From NCBI RefSeq assembly GCF_001591805.1, contig NZ_BCVP01000038.1, positions 1 to 60,848 on the forward strand: DNA of 60,848 nt, given 5' to 3'. The notes under the pieces were generated by a model, which saw only the letters and a program-made list of their open reading frames with translations, made no database searches and was not told where the DNA came from. This document shows, piece by piece, positions 16,832 to 26,452 of the stretch (its first letter is position 1; every line of letters starts with the position of its first letter). Made by a program: the position numbers and the translations under genes. This DNA is from Neobacillus novalis NBRC 102450 (lineage in GTDB: Bacteria > Bacillota > Bacilli > Bacillales > Cytobacillaceae).

Positions 16832-17960
16832 AATTACCTGTAGGTGTATGTTCTGCAGCTTGTGCAGTTTGAATTCTCCCTTCATTTCTAGAAATATCTT
16901 AGATTACTCATTGTAAAAGAAACTGGTGTATTGTGACAATTTCCGTCATAAACGTTTCATGGTGTGTAAAAAAAAGGAGATTTTCAACTAAAATCCATCT
17001 ATTCTGAGAAGGGTAGGAATTATGAGAATTGACAGTGCACGGGGTATGAAGTCAAGTTGCCTCTTGAGTCTGAAGCTCCCTTATGAGAAAATTTTTAGAT
17101 AGTACCTGGTCAATTTTAGCACACCTAACTGACAAATCTAAACAAAGTTCCCTTCCAATAAAACTAAATAATCGTTTGATTAAATATGCCAGGAATCCCG
17201 CTAGTAAAGGATTTACTCCATTAGGCGGCAAAAAATTTTGTCAGTTAATTAAACGTTTGATTAAATAGGACCAACCCCTAATGATATCAATGTTTCTTCT
17301 CTTCTTTTCAAAAAATATTTGACGAATATTGGTTTTATTTCTGGCTCCACTCAGCCATTTTTACTGACACCACTCCTAAACCGACAAACCCCAACAAAAT
17401 ATCCCTTAGAAAATCTAATTAAACGTTTGATTAGATTGTTCGGGAAAGCCGCAGTAAAAGGAATGAACCCATTTGGCAACAAAGAATTTTGTCAGTTAAA
17501 TAAACGTTTGATTGAATATGCCGTAAAGTCCGCTAGTAAAGGATTAATTCAGATTAACGACCAAAGTTTTTGTCAGTTAATTAAACGTTTGATTAAACAT
17601 AGCTCTGTCCATCATCTATAGTATTTGATTATAGGTTCAACAGGAGTAAGGATTACTCTTCAGCCAAAGAAATATTTTTAATTGAGGATTAAAAAGGAAG
17701 CATGATAACGTTAATCAGCAACCCTTTACTTTTTGTAACTATTTCTTTCAAAGCGGTGCTTAGTTATTGATACTGTTCGATGAAGTTTCCATTATATCGT
17801 AATTTGAAAATATAGAAGCCAGCAGAACCAGCCTGTTTTTTTCCATCCCCATGGTCTTAGAAAAAACGACAAAGTTAAAAATTAATTTGTTGACAAAATT
17901 CGAGGCGTGACACAAGCACCCGAATTTAGCCCGGAATATCATATAAGGATGATCTTAAAG
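16832..17960. repeat. Gene-free stretch with AAACGTTT-centred cluster 4 (81-bp period)
   Basis: Cores lie at 17173, 17254, 17424, 17505 and 17586, giving exact 81-bp spacing within each run. The unit reads AAACGTTTGATTAAAT, GCC.GGAA.CCCGCTAGTAAAGG, ATTTA..CCATT.GGC, AAAAATTTTGTCAGTTAATT. Since 81 is a multiple of three, frames of 61 and 100 codons stay open through the array; I treat them as repeat-borne. At 17870-17926 there is a long family-B copy. Confidence 0.8.
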
Positions 17961-18191
17961 CTAAATATGTGGATATTTAGATTTTAGGTGTTTTATTGTA
18001 TTCATTCCATAGTTCTTACCAGATTTAAACAATTCATGTGCTTCCCTTTTTATCTGATTTACAGTATCAACTACACCTTGATGATAACCATTACTCAGTC
18101 CCTCATTATAGCCCTTTTTAAACCCTTTTAAATAGCCTACTCTTTCCACTCCTTTAATATATTCATTAAAATCCTCTTGATTCTGATCCAT
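17961..18191 (-). CDS. Small protein with glycine-tyrosine periodicity
   Basis: 76 residues, start supported by GGGGTGAT upstream. The middle GYLKGFKKGYNEGLSNGYHQ shows a G-aromatic-x-x-G pattern every four residues, similar to the Yae1-type deca-GX3 motif or the C-terminal tails of Rpn-type (PD-(D/E)XK) transposase-like nucleases. It could be a complete small protein or the preserved 3' end of such a gene. No other domain is visible. Confidence 0.5.
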   Translation of the reverse strand: MDQNQEDFNEYIKGVERVGYLKGFKKGYNEGLSNGYHQGVVDTVNQIKREAHELFKSGKNYGMNTIKHLKSKYPHI

Positions 18192-18485
18192 TATATCACC
18201 CCATAAACAGAATGTTTGTTCCTAACTATTCTATTCAATTATTTTTGATTTTATTCTAAAAATTTTAAATGAAAAACATAGCAACAAACTATATCCTCTT
18301 TTGTGTTCCACAGGGGCGGTTCTCATGGCTCTCGAAAGAGCCGATTGAAGAGGAAATCGTGAAATTAGGAAGAGCTCCTCCTTCCTTCTAATTATCGGTG
18401 ACAAATTTAGGAATAATCCAGCAAATCTTTTTTCGAATCTGATAAAATAGGAGTTAACAGGTAATTTCCCCAGGAGGATAGAAAG

Positions 18486-19808
18486 ATGAGTTTTATAGAA
18501 ATACAAAAAATTATTTTTGATACATCCATATTAATTGCTATTATTGCAATTAATATGACTGTTATTGGTTTAACCTCGTTAGCGGAAACAAAGAAAATAA
18601 TAGGAGTTGATTACGGAAGGTTTCTCGTTAAGAAATATAGAATTGTTGGTCCCGTGAGAATTTATGAACTGCTTGTCTTATTTGCAGTCATTAATGTATC
18701 CTCCTTATTTTTTATGTTTGTTCAAACCTTTACGTTCAGATTGGTCCATTTCATTCTGCTCACAGTTAGCTTGGTTTTTGCCATTTACTATTTCTTTGCG
18801 TATATTATTTCGGAGAATAGACAGGTTAAGAAGCAAATTTACGAAGATGAGCTGCTTGGATTATATTTTGAGAGTGATAGTTTTAGACATCAAGAAGCTG
18901 ATGTTTTAACCAAAATGAGCGGCGGTTCTAGAACGAGTAAGAAGCTTTCAAGCAATATCATTAGTTACTTTGATACATATAATAGTGATTCCCAGCATGC
19001 TTTTTCAGAGGTGTTTGGTAAGCAATCTATCATTTATGATTACTCTAAAAAAATTCGAAAAAAAATCAAGAAGAAATACGGCACTTCACCCTATATATAC
19101 AGGAAGCAACCAAACGGAATCTATGACATTTCTTATGAATATTTTCAGTTATTCCGTAGTAGTGAGCAACAATTTAAATGGACTTTGGAGATTTTAAGAA
19201 TTTTTGACGGAGATCGTTCAATTAATCAATCTTTTGATTTAATCAGATTGTACAACTTCTCCAGGATAGTGACACATCTTAATTTATTTGGACATAATGA
19301 ATCAATCTATAATTATAAATTTATCGAATATTTAGTAGGATATTATTATCATGCAACGGCAATAACGGACGAGGATTTAGCACATAGGGAGAATGCACCA
19401 CATCTTAAAAGAATAGAAAAATATACATACCAGCAACTCGTTCAATTTATGTTTGACGTTGAGGATCACCCTCGAGATGCTGCTTTCCTGCAAAAAGCAT
19501 TTACCATCTCCGAAGACATCATTTTAAATGATAAGTATGGTGGAGTGTTAACTAAAGAGGAACTTTTACTTTTATTATTAGACAAGACAGTAGAATTAAA
19601 TAATCCTTTACTGAAAAAGTTTTTCACTGTCATTTTGAATAAGTACTATTCCCAAATGAAAGGGATGGCAATTCCACCAAAACTTAAATTGGAACAGATT
19701 AAAAGGCATATTAGGGAGTATCAGCAACGGATTGAAAGAAACCATGTAATTTCGATGGAGGAATTATTTGAGTCAAATGAACATCGAGAGCCAGCTATAG
19801 TCTTTTAG
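18486..19808 (+). CDS. Membrane-anchored protein with a large cytoplasmic domain, unknown
   Basis: 440 residues. Three hydrophobic segments occupy the first ~110 residues (about 10-32, 59-80 and 84-107); the remaining ~330 residues are soluble, helix-rich and charged, with no motif I recognise (for example YDISYEYFQLFRSSEQQFKW). An AGGAGG site lies seven bases before the ATG. A hairpin terminator follows. It is an orphan gene between repeat blocks, and an envelope-sensing or phage-defence effector role is conceivable but unsupported. Confidence 0.8.
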   Translation: MSFIEIQKIIFDTSILIAIIAINMTVIGLTSLAETKKIIGVDYGRFLVKKYRIVGPVRIYELLVLFAVINVSSLFFMFVQTFTFRLVHFILLTVSLVFAIYYFFAYIISENRQVKKQIYEDELLGLYFESDSFRHQEADVLTKMSGGSRTSKKLSSNIISYFDTYNSDSQHAFSEVFGKQSIIYDYSKKIRKKIKKKYGTSPYIYRKQPNGIYDISYEYFQLFRSSEQQFKWTLEILRIFDGDRSINQSFDLIRLYNFSRIVTHLNLFGHNESIYNYKFIEYLVGYYYHATAITDEDLAHRENAPHLKRIEKYTYQQLVQFMFDVEDHPRDAAFLQKAFTISEDIILNDKYGGVLTKEELLLLLLDKTVELNNPLLKKFFTVILNKYYSQMKGMAIPPKLKLEQIKRHIREYQQRIERNHVISMEELFESNEHREPAIVF

Positions 19809-19843
19809 TATCCAAGTTTCACTTATAGATTGTGAAGCCTTAC

Positions 19844-19872
19844 ACCTCTGGCTAAATTTCACAGAGGTTTTG
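19844..19872 (+). terminator. Terminator after the 440-residue membrane protein gene
   Basis: Arms ACCTCTG and CAGAGGT around a 11-base loop followed by TTT. Modest stem and short T run. Confidence 0.5.
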
Positions 19873-20690
19873 GGTACATTAGCAATTTATTCAACTTTCA
19901 TATCTTTAAAATTATCAAAAGTTACAATTTTTATATCCAGATCTGGTTATTGCATGTCACGGAAAATCGTCACTCTGGTAGCTATACTGCACGGTTTTCT
20001 GGCCAGAAGTATCCCGTTTCAATTCTATTTTGCTACAAAACTCGCCATATGTCGGGTGGTGGCACGGGCATACTTTACAGCTTTAAACTTTAGCTGGGTG
20101 GGGGTCTGACCCCGAAATCCTAAGTGGCACTAAAATTTGGCATACGTGTCACTTTTTAATGGCAATATACAACTGCTTATAGCCATGCACGAGTGACAAC
20201 TCTGCCACTTTTAAGAGCCACAACGGACAGATTTTGGATCCACTTCTGCCATGTTTGGAGCCACCTAGAGTATGCTTACGGACTAGTCTGCAACTTTAAT
20301 ATGGAGAGGCGGGCATGATAGCCTTGTTGGCTAACCAGCCCCATGAATGATGGCTTCCTAGCTGGGCATCCATACACATACCCGCAGAGGCTTCCTTATA
20401 AAGTGACAATCTGGTACCACTGACTAATTGCCCAACCTTTTTTATTGATGGCTGTGGCTGTCCTGCTAAACTAGTGGCACTCAACTTTGGCATAAGTAGC
20501 ATTAAGTCGTGGCAAAATTCAATAGTCATATTATAATTCTGGTTGGCCCCTCCACTTAACCGCAACGCTTTATTACTTTAAACCTTTATCAGGGCGGAGG
20601 TCTGACCCCAAAATCTTTCATTTTATTAGTACAAGTGTTTATCTAAGTTTTACAAGTACAAACTATATATATAGATATGAAATGTCTCTT
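19873..20690. repeat. Palindrome block between the accessory zone and the polysaccharide locus
   Basis: Family B variant at about 20050-20070 (GTCGGGTGGTGGCACGGGC) and family A at 20100-20113 and 20596-20609. TTTGGCATACGTGTCACTTT (20150) and TTTGGCATAAGTAGCATTAA (20488) flank a ~330-bp segment with a minus-strand frame (20296-20565) that has no family match I recognise. I see no convincing gene. Confidence 0.6.
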
Positions 20691-22085
20691 TTATCTCATT
20701 TTAATAGCTCTCAGTATTGCAAGAAGAATATCGCTAAAGCTATAGACAGTAATACCAATTAAAATCAAAATAATCATAAATAACAAAGGGATACTTTCGA
20801 CTGTAAAAAATATATAGGTAACTACGGCTAATAAAAGAATATAAAACAAATTTGACAATGATAACTTGATATTAAATATCTTTCTAACTGCCAAAATTCG
20901 TAATAAGGCAATGGCTATAAAAGACAAACATAATGCCCCAACAGCACCATGGAGTCCCCAAACAGGTGTGAAAATCCATAAACAAACTATATTGATACCT
21001 GATGAAATGAGGGTTGTCCAGAAAATCCACTTTGTTATTTTTTCTGCCATAAAAATAGTACCAATAAAGTTTGCAAAAACATTAGATGCTACCCCTATTA
21101 AAGATAATGGCATTATCATTAATGCTTCATGATAGGCGGAATCGACAAAATATGGGAATATTACTTTTATCAACAATAGGAAAATACTACTCCCTATAAT
21201 AACCACTTTAAATATATATTCTATTCCTTTTTTATAAATTACAATTCTATTTTTATCCTCTACCATTAAATACGCCATTTCATTCCATGCATATTGAAAA
21301 ACAGTAACCACTAAAGCAATCATTGAAGTAAATCTATTAGCTACTGCAAACAAACCATTGGCATAATTACCTAATTGCTGAGAAATAACTACCTTTGTGT
21401 AACCACTCAACATCCAATAGGAAACAGCAGCAATACAAAGAGGTAATGAAAATTTAATCATGTCTAATTGTATTTTAATATTTAGTCTATCAAAGTGAAA
21501 ATTTCTTAATGGATGTAACTTTGCTTCAATAATCAACACTTGTATTATAGAGCCTAAAATAAATGCAATATATAGTGATTCAATACCGAAATTAAATTTA
21601 AGTATTAGTACAATATTAATAATCGCATTTAGTATGCTATTTATTAATCCTGATATAACAAACAAATTATTTCTCAAGAATGATCTAGCTATAAATGTGT
21701 ATAGATATTGCAAAGCAACTAATATTCCATAGAAAAAAATTAGCCACGCATACTCGAAATTGAAAACCTGATAAATTATTCCAAAAATTAACGAATATAT
21801 AATATGGCCTAACACCATTACAGAAAATGAATTTGATATAACACTGTACTTCTCATCAGATTTGTGTTTATCAAATGAAAATCTAAACATTCCATCCCAA
21901 ATTTGAAAAAAAGCTATGGGTGCGAAGAAACTAATTATTGTAACTACTAAATCATACATTCCAAATTCTTCGGGTGATAACTTACTAGTGTATAAAGGGA
22001 GTAGCAAAAATGCAATTATTTTAGATAATACACTCCCAATAAAATAAGTCCCTGATGTACTTAAAAACCTTTTAATTTTGCCCAT
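20691..22085 (-). CDS. Wzx-type polysaccharide flippase
   Basis: 464 residues from the ATG at 22085 (GGTGG six bases upstream; an in-frame TTG at 22097 is less likely). About 12-14 membrane segments with the N-terminal pattern typical of the polysaccharide-transport MOP superfamily (FLSTSGTYFIGSVLSKIIAF, SPEEFGMYDLV). It would flip undecaprenyl-linked repeat units across the membrane for polymerisation by the Wzy protein encoded upstream. Last gene of the long minus-strand polysaccharide operon. Very AT-rich. Confidence 0.88.
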   Translation of the reverse strand: MGKIKRFLSTSGTYFIGSVLSKIIAFLLLPLYTSKLSPEEFGMYDLVVTIISFFAPIAFFQIWDGMFRFSFDKHKSDEKYSVISNSFSVMVLGHIIYSLIFGIIYQVFNFEYAWLIFFYGILVALQYLYTFIARSFLRNNLFVISGLINSILNAIINIVLILKFNFGIESLYIAFILGSIIQVLIIEAKLHPLRNFHFDRLNIKIQLDMIKFSLPLCIAAVSYWMLSGYTKVVISQQLGNYANGLFAVANRFTSMIALVVTVFQYAWNEMAYLMVEDKNRIVIYKKGIEYIFKVVIIGSSIFLLLIKVIFPYFVDSAYHEALMIMPLSLIGVASNVFANFIGTIFMAEKITKWIFWTTLISSGINIVCLWIFTPVWGLHGAVGALCLSFIAIALLRILAVRKIFNIKLSLSNLFYILLLAVVTYIFFTVESIPLLFMIILILIGITVYSFSDILLAILRAIKMR

Positions 22086-22385
22086 TAATGCCACCAAATT
22101 CTTTAATATATACTATCCTTTAACAATAAGATTCTTTAAATTAATTCTATTACAATAGCACTACCTTTAACTTAATATTATGGATTTCGGTTTAATAATT
22201 TTTTCCGTGTAAAATAAGTTATTATCATTCCTAGCATACTCTACACATATATTCTTACTTTTATTAGTAGTTCAATAGTCTATTTATAGTATTGCAATAC
22301 TTCTCTATGTTCTTGATTAACAATACTTTCAATTTATTATCCTATATATTTTTCAAAATATAAATTTGAATTATTTAATTAAACT
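22086..22385. other. AT-rich spacer in the polysaccharide locus
   Basis: Three hundred bases without a recognisable gene, terminator or repeat between the flippase and a glycosyltransferase. Confidence 0.5.
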
Positions 22386-23294
22386 TCATCTTATTACGCC
22401 TAATTTTATTAGTAGATTTTTTATAAGCGGCTTTATAAAAATTATTGTAGCTTTAGGAATAGCCAATGTATATAATATTTTTTGATCGGAATTTTTTATA
22501 ATGTTTTTATTTCTAATAATCCAGTTCCCAGCCAAATAGTAAGATATGGCAATATATTTTTCTTTCGTCGATTTGGCAAACTTAATTCTTTGATTTAAGA
22601 AATAAATATACGCCTTTGGGTTAGCGCGGTGAACATTTTTTAAATTTTTTGAATATCCATCTTCTAAATATTCACAGATATACAATACCCTATCTAGCAG
22701 CAGCATTTTAAAACTCTGGTCTATCTGGTCATATATTACAGCCTCTGTAACAAATTTTTCATCTTTAAATACTGGAAAAAGATAGTTTTTTAAAATAGAT
22801 GTTTTATAAATAAGCATGGTATCACCTTTAAATTTATGCTTACTATACAAATCGAATAATGAACAAATATTTATATTTTCAGGCATTCTTGTGCCAACTA
22901 ATTTACCAGTACTATAACTTTTTAAGGCAATAATTCCAGATAGTTGACTATCGCTTTCTACCTTATCCCAATTTTCGTAAATTACCTCAACAGCATCTTT
23001 AGTTAAATAATCATCGGAATCAACACACACAAATATATCAGTCCCACAAAAATTAACAGCTGTATTGTGGGCAACGTGTTTTCCACTGTTTTTTTGCTTT
23101 ATATACTTTATCTCTACCTTTTTTTCTCGTATCCAGTTTTCAACTAACTCCTCAGTATTATCCTTTGACCCATCATCAACTATTAACCAAATAAAATTTT
23201 TGTTCGTTTGGTTACATAAACTCTTGTAACAATTCTTTAATATATTTCTACGGTTATAGGTTGGGGTAAATATTGTTATTTTTGAAGAAGTCAT
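22386..23294 (-). CDS. Glycosyltransferase family 2 (GT-A)
   Basis: 302 residues. GT-A fold with the nucleotide-binding start ITIFTPTYNRRNILKNCYKS, VDDGSKDNTEELVENW, and the metal-binding DxD motif CVDSDDYLT (about 92-100). It would add a sugar to the growing lipid-linked repeat unit at the cytoplasmic face. Its ATG overlaps the end of the upstream gene by 4 bp (ATGA), showing coupled translation. Sugar specificity cannot be read from the sequence. Confidence 0.88.
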   Translation of the reverse strand: MTSSKITIFTPTYNRRNILKNCYKSLCNQTNKNFIWLIVDDGSKDNTEELVENWIREKKVEIKYIKQKNSGKHVAHNTAVNFCGTDIFVCVDSDDYLTKDAVEVIYENWDKVESDSQLSGIIALKSYSTGKLVGTRMPENINICSLFDLYSKHKFKGDTMLIYKTSILKNYLFPVFKDEKFVTEAVIYDQIDQSFKMLLLDRVLYICEYLEDGYSKNLKNVHRANPKAYIYFLNQRIKFAKSTKEKYIAISYYLAGNWIIRNKNIIKNSDQKILYTLAIPKATIIFIKPLIKNLLIKLGVIR

Positions 23295-24067
23295 TTAATA
23301 ATTTTCCTTCTCTTTATCTTTAGTTTAAAGTTGTTGAAACCTTGCTCTCCGATAAATAGAACCATAACCTTTTTTACTAACTTTAATAAAATAATAATAA
23401 CTTTCCAGAAGTTACTATTTTTCCTTCTCCTTTGTTTTTCCGTAAGCCATGTTCCAGCAAAGTGGTGAATTGCATGAGTATTCTCGGAAAAGTCCTGTTT
23501 CTTACTTTTATCTGAAAGAGGAGAAAAATACGTTTGAGGATATAATGCAAACCCCTGTATTACTTGATATTGATTATTAGGAACAAATCCATGTTTAGTA
23601 CATATTTTTGTGAAAATATCTACATTAGTGGTTAAGTCATAAGAACCATCTTCTAAAATAAATTTTTTATTATTATAATGATCTAGGAACTCCCTAATAA
23701 GGTTTGAACCCTTTTGGGCTGCTAATATACCAGTAGTAATATGAGTTTTATTTTCAAAACCAGAAAACCCCTCATGCTCTAAAAAATTATTGAAAGATTT
23801 AATCACCTCAACATCAGTGTCTAAATATATACCACCATAATTATATAAAGCGTGCAACCTTACATAATCTGAAACGAATGCATACTTTTTGGTTTCATAA
23901 GCTTCACGTGTATAAGTGCACAGGTTAATATCAAAATTTCCCTCGTTCCATTCTATTATTTCATAATCTGGAAGAACTCTCTTCCAGCTATCAATGCATT
24001 TCAAAACGAGTTCAGGTAACTGATTTCCACCAAACCAGCAATAATGTATTTTTTTTTCTATCCCCAT
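23291..24067 (-). CDS. Glycosyltransferase, GT32-like (DXD sugar-binding)
   Basis: 258 residues. KIHYCWFGGNQLPELVLKCI at the start and SDYVRLHALYNYGGIYLDTD with the DxD metal site (about 86-106) are characteristic of the GT32/OCH1-like capsular polysaccharide transferases. GGGAGG lies five bases before the ATG. Cytoplasmic side; assembles the repeat unit together with the neighbouring transferases. Confidence 0.88.
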   Translation of the reverse strand: MGIEKKIHYCWFGGNQLPELVLKCIDSWKRVLPDYEIIEWNEGNFDINLCTYTREAYETKKYAFVSDYVRLHALYNYGGIYLDTDVEVIKSFNNFLEHEGFSGFENKTHITTGILAAQKGSNLIREFLDHYNNKKFILEDGSYDLTTNVDIFTKICTKHGFVPNNQYQVIQGFALYPQTYFSPLSDKSKKQDFSENTHAIHHFAGTWLTEKQRRRKNSNFWKVIIILLKLVKKVMVLFIGEQGFNNFKLKIKRRKIIK

Positions 24068-24220
24068 ATATCCTCCCTCTTTTTTTATCTGATTTTTTCT
24101 TCAAGAGTATCTACTTGTATCGGTAATTATTACATTTAATAAAAGTTGTAAGCAAATTACGGTTGTCCACCTAATACTTTCTACTAACATACCGATATAG
24201 ATTGATTAATACATATAATA

Positions 24221-25381
24221 TTATTCAGTGTCATATAATTTTTTTCTATTTAAAAGAACAACTATTTTATCTATGTTAAATGAAATAACAAGTATAATCC
24301 AAAATTCAATTTTATAAAAAACACTCTCTACTAGTCCAATAATAAGGAAGGAAATAATTGAAAAGGATAATACTCTTGAAATAATATGATGTTTATATTT
24401 ATCAAGACGGTTTCCGATTACAAAAAGGATAGAAAATAATACAACTATTCCTATCAGCCCCGAATTTAACAGGACTTCAAGAAAACCATTGTGTGTTTCT
24501 TCAGTAGGCTTATAAAAAAAGGAATTGGATGTATTTTCAAAGATTACACTATTGCCCCGCCCGTAACCAATAAGCCAGGATTCTTTTATTTTTTCCAAAG
24601 CTATATCCCAAATATAAGTTCTACCAGTAAATGAGATATCTTTATTGAGATAGTTAGTTATAAGTTCTCCAAATAATACCTCTTGTAATCTTAAAATTAC
24701 AATCGAAACAAAAATAAGGAAATAAACTAAAATATATGTTTTAAATGATAAGCTGTAAAACTTGTATATACTTAAAAATATAACTGCTAGCCCCATAATA
24801 ACTATAGCTGTTCCACTACCAGAAAAATACAAGCTAATAAAACTTATTATTAATAGAATAAATGGGATAAACCTCAATTTCTCATACATATAATAAGAAT
24901 ATAGTAAAATTATTGATATAGCAGGAAGAATCGTAATTTGTATTGTATTTTTTGCTCCCAAAAAGAAAATTGGATTATTTGGCATAGAACCAGGTATACC
25001 ATTTGGGAAAATTATTATGGATACAAAATTAATAATTATTATTACTGAAAATAAATAATAGAGCCCCCTTATTAGCTCTGTGAAGTTGTTAATATTCCTA
25101 TTAACATACAGACATATACCTAATAAAGTAAATATAGAGTACATAACCCCCAAGGATACTGTCCCATTTAACAACACGGGAAATAATGTAGAAAGTGCAA
25201 AGAGTAAAATAAAAATATCAAATTGAAGAAGGTATTTAGATTTATAAACCTGTGTTATAGCTACAAGACTTGGCAATAAACACAATATCGATAATTCAAT
25301 TTGAAAATTAGTTTTAAGGGTATAAATATTTAAAAACGGAAAAATAAAAAATACTATTATCCATCTATTAGCTATTTTCAT
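24221..25381 (-). CDS. Wzy-like polysaccharide polymerase / O-antigen ligase family
   Basis: 386 residues with about ten to eleven membrane segments and a large external loop around 225-300 (YLNKDISFTGRTYIWDIALE, GYGRGNSVIFE, EETHNGFLEVLLNSGLIG). The TGRxxIW and HNxxLExLxxxGxxG signatures are those of the O-antigen ligase/Wzy superfamily. Together with the Wzx flippase this indicates Wzx/Wzy-dependent polymerisation outside the membrane. The start overlaps the upstream glycosyltransferase gene by 14 bp. Confidence 0.88.
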   Translation of the reverse strand: MKIANRWIIVFFIFPFLNIYTLKTNFQIELSILCLLPSLVAITQVYKSKYLLQFDIFILLFALSTLFPVLLNGTVSLGVMYSIFTLLGICLYVNRNINNFTELIRGLYYLFSVIIIINFVSIIIFPNGIPGSMPNNPIFFLGAKNTIQITILPAISIILLYSYYMYEKLRFIPFILLIISFISLYFSGSGTAIVIMGLAVIFLSIYKFYSLSFKTYILVYFLIFVSIVILRLQEVLFGELITNYLNKDISFTGRTYIWDIALEKIKESWLIGYGRGNSVIFENTSNSFFYKPTEETHNGFLEVLLNSGLIGIVVLFSILFVIGNRLDKYKHHIISRVLSFSIISFLIIGLVESVFYKIEFWIILVISFNIDKIVVLLNRKKLYDTE

Positions 25382-26177
25382 TCTGTATATCCTTCATTTT
25401 TTTATATTCTATTGATCCCATAATCATGTTTTTAAATACGTCTTTCATTGAAACACTGCTATTATAGTTCTTATATTTTCTTATAACAAATTGGAGGATA
25501 AGAAATAGGTACCATTTTTGAGACATTCCATAATAACTAGCGCCTATACTTTTAAATAGATGAGGGGTATACCCTTTAAACCATGTTGACTCGTCTGTTG
25601 AAACTGTCCCTATTCTAACAGGAACATATACTATTTTTAGTCCCTTTTTTAAACAGTCGTATAAAAATATACTTTCTTCCCCTAAGTAAAAATGTGACCC
25701 CGCTCCAAACAAGCTATTAAACTTTATTCCACTTTTTAAAATACTTTCTCTTTTAAAAGTTATTTCTACAGAGGAGATTTTCATACAACTAACATAATTT
25801 TCAACAGAAGTATAGTTTCTAAATTTTTTTAGCCTAGTAGAACCAGTTCTAATTACTTGAAAAGCTATTATGTCTGCATCCTTATGCAAATCATAAGCAC
25901 CTTGTATTTTTTCTCTGTAGTCATTGTCATAAATAACATCGTCATCAGCTAATACACAAATATCGCCTGCTGCATTTTCAACAGCCCTATTACGACTATT
26001 ACTTAACCCGCGCTCTTTATATGTTAACATTCTTATACTACTGTTATCACTTTGCCTTTGATTAAAGTCAACTTTATCACATTGGTTAATTATCAAAACA
26101 TTATTATTTAGATTCATCTTCTTAGTTAATTCCAATGATTGTTGATTCATAGTTGAAACAAGTACTTCTATTTCCAT
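25368..26177 (-). CDS. Glycosyltransferase family 2
   Basis: 269 residues from the ATG at 26177; a TTG-initiated frame from 26216 would add 13 residues. GAGG is upstream at rather long spacing. It contains YKERGLSNSRNRAVENAAGD and the metal site CVLADDDVIY, consistent with a GT2 GT-A fold, followed by GEESIFLYDCLKKGLKI-type acceptor-domain sequence. It lacks the usual N-terminal TPTYN motif and instead starts EVLVSTMNQQSLE, a pattern seen in a sub-group of polysaccharide GT2 proteins. Overlaps the polymerase gene. Confidence 0.82.
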   Translation of the reverse strand: MEIEVLVSTMNQQSLELTKKMNLNNNVLIINQCDKVDFNQRQSDNSSIRMLTYKERGLSNSRNRAVENAAGDICVLADDDVIYDNDYREKIQGAYDLHKDADIIAFQVIRTGSTRLKKFRNYTSVENYVSCMKISSVEITFKRESILKSGIKFNSLFGAGSHFYLGEESIFLYDCLKKGLKIVYVPVRIGTVSTDESTWFKGYTPHLFKSIGASYYGMSQKWYLFLILQFVIRKYKNYNSSVSMKDVFKNMIMGSIEYKKMKDIQNENS

Positions 26178-26452
26178 CCTAACAACTTCCTCTAATTTAA
26201 TAAAATTTAATTGCAACTAGTACTTATAATTTAATATCTAAAGAAGGCATAGAATGATTGCATAATAGCAAAACATAACCTCACATATCTACAATTAATT
26301 GATACACTTAAAAAATCTGTTTTCTTGTTAAAGAATAACTTAACCGATTAAACCTATAAAATTACTTTATAACCTCAAAGCCAAAAACTCTCAATAACTG
26401 CTTAAGAAAAAGAAATTTTTCCTTTCAACAAAACAAACTATATGGATTCCAT

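Noticed and set aside
17100..17610. CRISPR-like array (regular AAACGTTT repeats)
   Set aside because: The sequences between cores are homologous to each other and to other clusters, so they are not unique spacers; no cas gene is present.
17083..17621. Two open frames with repeated FCQLIKRLIK peptide text
   Set aside because: They are open only because the 81-bp repeat period is divisible by three; no ribosome site and no known domain.
20296..20565. 89-codon minus-strand frame between palindromes
   Set aside because: Looks like repeat-borne sequence; I could not match it to a transposase or any family.
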